Origin: Nitrosopumilus sp.
GTDB lineage: Archaea > Thermoproteota > Nitrososphaeria > Nitrososphaerales > Nitrosopumilaceae
Length of the DNA: 64,000 nt
Reading direction: 5' to 3'
NCBI RefSeq assembly: GCF_025699255.1
Contig: NZ_JAILWA010000006.1
Location: 24,358-88,357 of the forward strand
The number at the start of each line of letters is the position of its first letter. Position 1 is the stretch's first letter. Both the position numbers and the translations under genes were made by a program. The notes under the pieces were generated by a model, which was not told where the DNA came from, did not search any database, and saw only the letters and a program-made list of their open reading frames with translations. Positions 60,082 to 64,000 of the stretch are shown in pieces.

Positions 60082-60521
60082 GTAGCAATGCAGATATTTA
60101 TCACGAAATGATCGTTGATTATTCAAGAAATCCCATTAACTATGGTGAAATTGAAAATCATGATGTAACATTTCATGATTCTAATCCTCTATGTGGGGAT
60201 AGTATTGATATTGACATGAAAATTGACGACAACAAAGTATCTGACATTAAATTTCATGGAAAAGGATGCGCAATTTGCATGGCTTGTTCTTCTGTTCTAA
60301 CAGAAATTACTAAAGGTAAGAGTATTGAAGAAGCAAGAGCAATTGAAAAAAATGATGTTTTAAGTGAGTTGGGTCTTGAACATCTTCAGGCAGTCCGAAT
60401 CAAATGTGCATTACTTTCTCTAAAAGTACTCAAATCTGCACTTTATACTTACATTGGTAAGAATCTAAAAGATTCTGAAGATGTGGATAAACTAAAAGAA
60501 GAGGCAGCAAATCTGTACTAG
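60078..60521 (+). CDS. sufU: SufU-type sulfur acceptor / scaffold
   Basis: NifU-N-like zinc protein that accepts sulfur from SufS. Ligand candidates: C39 with D41 (NPLCGDSIDID), C64, C67 and C70 (GCAICMAC), and C110 (VRIKCALL). 147 aa. The GCAICMAC pattern with an extra Cys is more Cys-rich than the classic SufU. Confidence 0.92.
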   Translation: MSSNADIYHEMIVDYSRNPINYGEIENHDVTFHDSNPLCGDSIDIDMKIDDNKVSDIKFHGKGCAICMACSSVLTEITKGKSIEEARAIEKNDVLSELGLEHLQAVRIKCALLSLKVLKSALYTYIGKNLKDSEDVDKLKEEAANLY

Positions 60522-60522
60522 T

Positions 60523-60870
60523 ATGAGTGATTTTACTCCTACAGTGCCAATTGAAATTCAAATACGAAAAATAATCTTTGAAAAATTTAATGATGTTGAT
60601 ACAAATTTTACAAACGATGCAATTTTTGAAATTCTTAAAACAAATGGGGATATCGACCCTTCGTGGATAATAGATGACACTGAATCTTTTTTCAATGAAT
60701 TATGTGATTCTGGACTTGCAAGAAATATTGGCCAAAACTTTACTACGATATATCTAAAACTATTTGATCCTATTGAAAAACATCATTGTGATTCATGTGG
60801 TAATGACGTTCATCTGGGACCTTCTGAAGAAAAAAAATGCCCTAACCCTTCTTGTAAGTCTGCTATCTAG
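60523..60870 (+). CDS. winged-helix/zinc-ribbon protein, 115 aa
   Basis: Starts 1 nt after sufU, so it is the last gene of the suf operon. Residues 10-75 look like a winged helix (IQIRKIIFEKFNDVDTNFTNDAIFEILKTNGDID); the end has HHCDSCGNDVHLGPSEEKKCPNPSCKSAI, a C-x2-C-x14-C-x4-C zinc ribbon. It could regulate the operon or be a maturation factor. The 3' end overlaps pgk by 8 nt. Confidence 0.7.
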   Translation: MSDFTPTVPIEIQIRKIIFEKFNDVDTNFTNDAIFEILKTNGDIDPSWIIDDTESFFNELCDSGLARNIGQNFTTIYLKLFDPIEKHHCDSCGNDVHLGPSEEKKCPNPSCKSAI

Positions 60871-62089
60871 ATCTGTATTTTATCGCGGCATCTTCTAATG
60901 CTTTAATCATTGGTAGTTTTTCTCCTGTAAGATAAAGGACAAGAGCTCCTCCTGCTGTACTTACGTGATTAATTTTATCTGCTAATCCTTGTTGTTTTAA
61001 TGCTGTTGTGAGATGTCCTCCACTTACAATTGTTGTTGCCATTGAATTTGCAACTGCTTGCAACAATGCTTTTGTCCCATAACTGAAATTTTCTTTTTCA
61101 AAAAATCCTGCAGGTCCGCTGATAAATACAGTTCCTGCCCCTGCAATAAGTTTTGAATAATATTCTACTGTTTTTGGTCCTAAATCAAATATTTTATCTC
61201 CTTTTCCCATCTCTCTAACATCCATCTCTACTCTTTCTCCATCTTTATCGATTGCAATATCTACAGGAGTTGCAAATACATCTGGGTATTCACCAATTAG
61301 TGAATGTGCTTTTGCCACTACTTCTTCTTCTCTTTTTATTCCCATTGGAGATTTGATTCTAGCTTGTGCTCTCATGAACACATTTCCAATTAATCCTGTT
61401 AATAGAACATGATCTGCACGACCATTCTGAATTAATAATCTGATGGCCTCTAATCTGTCTGGAATTTTAGAACCTCCTAAAACGATTACGTGAGGTGCTT
61501 TTGCCACTGTCATTATTTCATCAAGATTTCTGACTTCTCTTTCTACAATTCTTCCTGCACAGGCTGGAAGTACTTGTGGGAACCCTACAATTGATGGATG
61601 TGATCTGTGTGCACTAGGAAATGAATCCAATACCACAAGATCAAACAATTTTGATAGACGAGAAACCATGATTGTTTTTGCTGCGTTCTCTGGTGTAAAT
61701 TCATAATTTTCTTCAGCACATAATCGAAGATTGTCTAATAGTAAAATATCTCCACTTTCTAAATTTTTAATTGCATTTTGTGCTGCTTCTCCAATTGTAT
61801 CTTCTACATATTTTATCTCTCTTCCCATTAATTTTTCAAGGACTTTGGCATGTTTATCCATCCCAGTGTATTCATTATTTCCAACTCTTCCTTGATGTGA
61901 ACCGATGACCACTTTAGCTTCTTTTAATGACTCAAGGGTTTCAATTGCCTCTTCAATTCTTTTTGTTCCTGAAATTTCTAGAGTTTCAGGATTTATTGGA
62001 CAATTCATATCAACTCGCAAAAAAACCGTCTTGCCTTTTAGGTCAAAATCGTCTAGTGTGAGTACCTTCACGATTTGTCTATTGCCCAC
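60863..62089 (-). CDS. pgk: phosphoglycerate kinase
   Basis: Interconverts 1,3-bisphosphoglycerate and 3-phosphoglycerate; in this autotroph it would serve gluconeogenesis. Seen: KTVFLRVDMNCPINPETLEI, GSHQGRVGNNEYT, LDNLRLCAEE, VLDSFPSAHRSHPSIVGFPQVLPACAGRI, GGSKIPDRLEAI and the C-terminal nucleotide site (SGGHLTTAL). The archaeal forms are about 400-415 aa; this one is 408. The start is GTG at 62089. Confidence 0.95.
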   Translation of the reverse strand: MGNRQIVKVLTLDDFDLKGKTVFLRVDMNCPINPETLEISGTKRIEEAIETLESLKEAKVVIGSHQGRVGNNEYTGMDKHAKVLEKLMGREIKYVEDTIGEAAQNAIKNLESGDILLLDNLRLCAEENYEFTPENAAKTIMVSRLSKLFDLVVLDSFPSAHRSHPSIVGFPQVLPACAGRIVEREVRNLDEIMTVAKAPHVIVLGGSKIPDRLEAIRLLIQNGRADHVLLTGLIGNVFMRAQARIKSPMGIKREEEVVAKAHSLIGEYPDVFATPVDIAIDKDGERVEMDVREMGKGDKIFDLGPKTVEYYSKLIAGAGTVFISGPAGFFEKENFSYGTKALLQAVANSMATTIVSGGHLTTALKQQGLADKINHVSTAGGALVLYLTGEKLPMIKALEDAAIKYRSR

Positions 62090-62190
62090 TTGGTTAAATT
62101 CTTTAGCCGATCAGAAATATTTTCTATATTTTTCTTTCAAAACTTATCTATTGACAAAAATTAAAAGACATGTGTTTGAGGTTTCTATAA

Positions 62191-62859
62191 TTGCAGAATT
62201 GGCTTTTTGATATTAGGTCTCGTTCTTTTGTTCTACTAACCATTTTATTTTTAATACTTACAGCAATTGTATATTTTAGAATTTCAGAAAGTTTTGATCA
62301 AAATGTGATCTTGTTTTTTTCTGAAAATGTTGGAAACCCTTCACTTGATCTCATAATGCAATCCGTCACTGAAAGTGGAGAGGCCCTCTGGATGTTGGGT
62401 TTTGCAATTTTGGTCTTGCTGATTCCTAAAACCCGAAGAGTGGGGATTACATTAATGATTTTGATTGTCATTTCTACTCTATTGACTGGATATGTAAAAT
62501 GCGGTGTTGATAGAGACAGGCCTGATTTTGAATATGCCTCTGTGCCTTTTCCTGTGCCTGTTAGCAAGGATACCTTTGCTCTCTTTTGTGAGGGTGGTTA
62601 TGATGCATCATATCCATCTGGTCATGCTGCAAGATCAATGATTTTTGCTATTATTATTGGATATGCCCTTTCTGAAAGATTCCCTCGTGGAGCATATCTG
62701 ATGTTTTTGTATCCCTTTTTGATTTCGATTAGTCGATTATATGTCTTAGAACATTATCCCATGGATGTAATTGGAGGAACTGTAATTGGAGTAATGCTAG
62801 CTGGAGTCATGGCAAAAAGAACAAAACTCTACAAAATCTTTGACAAGTCAAAAACCTAA
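62191..62859 (+). CDS. PAP2-family membrane phosphatase
   Basis: Membrane phosphatase that removes phosphate from lipid phosphates such as phosphatidic acid or polyprenyl diphosphate. The three motifs are read: K-x6-R-P (KCGVDRDRP), PSGH (SYPSGHAARS) and SR-x5-H-x3-D (SRLYVLEHYPMDVIGG). Five to six helices, 222 aa. TTG start. The 3' end overlaps the convergent 103-aa gene by 12 nt. Confidence 0.9.
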   Translation: MQNWLFDIRSRSFVLLTILFLILTAIVYFRISESFDQNVILFFSENVGNPSLDLIMQSVTESGEALWMLGFAILVLLIPKTRRVGITLMILIVISTLLTGYVKCGVDRDRPDFEYASVPFPVPVSKDTFALFCEGGYDASYPSGHAARSMIFAIIIGYALSERFPRGAYLMFLYPFLISISRLYVLEHYPMDVIGGTVIGVMLAGVMAKRTKLYKIFDKSKT

Positions 62860-63159
62860 TTCTGTCAATCTTTCTCTATGAATTAGAACTATTGCATAAT
62901 GATTATCATCATGATGATATGTCCAATATTTGATATCTCTATCTTCTTTTTTTTGTCTTAACCCCGTTGTAATGCCTGTCGTAACAGAATATCCAATTCT
63001 TTTTGCAATTTTTGATTCTTTTGGCATTAGAACTTTGTATCCTTCTTTTTTTCCTTTGAATCCTAAATTTACCATATCTTCAACTGCCATAACTGCATCT
63101 TTTTCATCTTTTAGATCATATGTTTTTGATATTGGCAAATCTTTTGGATGAAATTCCAT
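62848..63159 (-). CDS. hypothetical protein, 103 aa
   Basis: A small basic protein: PISKTYDLKDEKDAVMAVEDMVNLGFKGKKEG, then RIGYSVTTGITTGLRQKKEDRD and YWTYHHDDNHYAIVLIHRERL. The C-terminal strand-and-His stretch is distinctive but not recognised. It is convergent with the phosphatase. Function unknown. Confidence 0.6.
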   Translation of the reverse strand: MEFHPKDLPISKTYDLKDEKDAVMAVEDMVNLGFKGKKEGYKVLMPKESKIAKRIGYSVTTGITTGLRQKKEDRDIKYWTYHHDDNHYAIVLIHRERLTELGF

Positions 63160-63284
63160 ATTATTTCTTACTTCTTTTTACTAATATTTTTTAAAAATAT
63201 GTTTTTAGCGATCAAATTAAGTTAATTTTCTTAACTTGAAAGTCAAATCATGATTATGTCCACCACTTAACCGACTCTTTTGTC

Positions 63285-64000
63285 TTGATTCAATCATTGG
63301 CATCATTAGAAAAACTAGTCGTTCAATTAAGAGAAAAGAAACAAGAAGCAACCAAATTACGAAAAAAAGCTGAAGATCAACTCAAAGAGTTTCGATCTGC
63401 TGAAAAACGTTCTTCCTCCGGATTACAATCTTTGGATAAAAAAATTGAATCTGAAAAAGAGGAATCTTCTGATGTTTCTACTGTTCTAACTAGGAAAAAT
63501 TCTCAATTGGAGAGTATTGCTAGATTAGTGGCTGCAGCAGAAGAACGCCTTGCTAGAGAAAAAGAGGCCATTGAACAGGCTGAACAAGAAATCGAATTTG
63601 CTGAAAACCCCTTAGAAAAACAAAATGCTGAGGCTAGATTACGCTCATTAAACAATCATGTGGATGAATTAGTTGAAGAAATAAAGAATAGACAAAAAAC
63701 TGCAAAAAAAATTTCAGATGATGTTGACAATTACTCTGATATTAAATCAAAAATAGTATCAAAAATACAAAAACAAACAAAATCAAAACCTTCTTTGCGT
63801 GAAACAAAAACCGCAAGTCACAAAGCAGCACAAAAATTACTTAAAGAAGTGGAAAGGCGAATAAAAACCGAAGACTCTGTCCAAAAATCATTAGAAAAAG
63901 CATCTTTAAAATTAAAAGAACTGTTAGCAAATAGAAAAAAATCTACTGCAAAGAAAAAGACTGCAGCTAAAAAGAAACCTGCAAAGAAAAAGACTGCAGC
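63285..64000 (+). CDS. Lys-rich coiled-coil protein (3' end outside window)
   Basis: An open frame that runs off the window end, from TTG 63285 (or 63297). The first ~200 residues are coiled coil (LREKKQEATKLRKKAEDQLKEF, LVAAAEERLAREKEAIEQAEQEIEF and so on); the last visible residues are a Lys/Ala/Thr repeat (KKSTAKKKTAAKKKPAKKKTA) like the tail of histone H1 or bacterial Hc1-type proteins. The protein at 26871-28376 has a related plan with the Lys tail at the N-terminus. DNA binding or compaction is the natural guess. No stop codon before 64000. Confidence 0.7.
   Translation, partial: MIQSLASLEKLVVQLREKKQEATKLRKKAEDQLKEFRSAEKRSSSGLQSLDKKIESEKEESSDVSTVLTRKNSQLESIARLVAAAEERLAREKEAIEQAEQEIEFAENPLEKQNAEARLRSLNNHVDELVEEIKNRQKTAKKISDDVDNYSDIKSKIVSKIQKQTKSKPSLRETKTASHKAAQKLLKEVERRIKTEDSVQKSLEKASLKLKELLANRKKSTAKKKTAAKKKPAKKKTA

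Noticed and set aside
1..64000. CRISPR arrays, insertion sequences, prophage genes, rRNA
   Set aside because: No direct repeats with regular spacers, transposase, integrase, capsid or rRNA sequence were seen; the only exact long repeat is inside the surface-protein gene.

Overview
The window looks like part of an ammonia-oxidising archaeon of the Nitrosopumilaceae (Thaumarchaeota/Nitrososphaerota). The DNA is AT-rich. It has the archaeal exosome superoperon, archaeal ribosomal proteins (L18e, L37Ae, L10e), RNA polymerase subunit D, a splicing endonuclease, F420 genes, and secreted protein families I associate with marine and soil Thaumarchaeota (CFI-box tail proteins, 'IPSWIKNNAGWW' repeat proteins). 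Many genes start right after a TATA-like box at about 25 nt with no room for a leader, as in leaderless archaeal mRNAs; I used that to pick several starts. No amo, rRNA, CRISPR, insertion sequence or prophage genes are visible.

Layout. 1-5000: end of a 2-oxoacid:ferredoxin oxidoreductase beta subunit, small unknown genes, cofE (F420) and two related winged-helix regulators. 5000-9900: a run of secreted or membrane-anchored proteins of unknown function. 9950-13900: a short leaderless ORF, then two complete isopropylmalate isomerase pairs in tandem, one archaeal-type and one bacterial-type. 13900-16600 (minus): a sugar nucleotidyltransferase and S9, L13, L18e, RpoD. 16670-20460 (plus): SBDS, Rrp4, Rrp41, Rrp42, L37Ae, Pcc1, prefoldin beta. 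20500-24760: an XPF-type nuclease, Nob1, NAD kinase, a rhodanese and a ferredoxin fusion. 24800-32750: membrane glycosyltransferase, coiled-coil protein, cation/proton antiporter, tRNA-Gly, L10e, EndA and a stand-alone PLD-like protein.

32800-49000 is accessory-like: secreted proteins (CFI-box, NHL/HYR/RTX, beta-propeller, three-repeat protein), tRNA-Glu, a membrane-tethered winged-helix regulator, a deazaflavin-dependent reductase, a PRC-barrel protein and an ABC exporter. It also holds several very short genes in apparently empty DNA: a 47-residue metallothionein-like protein, a 55-residue Cys/His protein, a 35-residue zinc ribbon and, just outside this stretch at 28.4 kb, a 35-residue CxxC protein whose promoter overlaps a 25-bp perfect dyad.

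49000-64000 is metabolic: an SbtA-like bicarbonate transporter with an SbtB-like PII protein; an arsenic island (arsR, arsC, aquaporin); hemL-hemC-sumT-hemD; sufB-sufD-Rieske-sufS-sufU without sufC; pgk; a PAP2 phosphatase; and a Lys-rich coiled-coil protein cut by the window end. The links I would stress are bicarbonate supply for autotrophic carbon fixation, Fe-S assembly next to tetrapyrrole synthesis, and metal handling (arsenic operon, metallothionein-like protein, several small Cys proteins). Functions are assigned by recognising motifs by eye; no database search was run.
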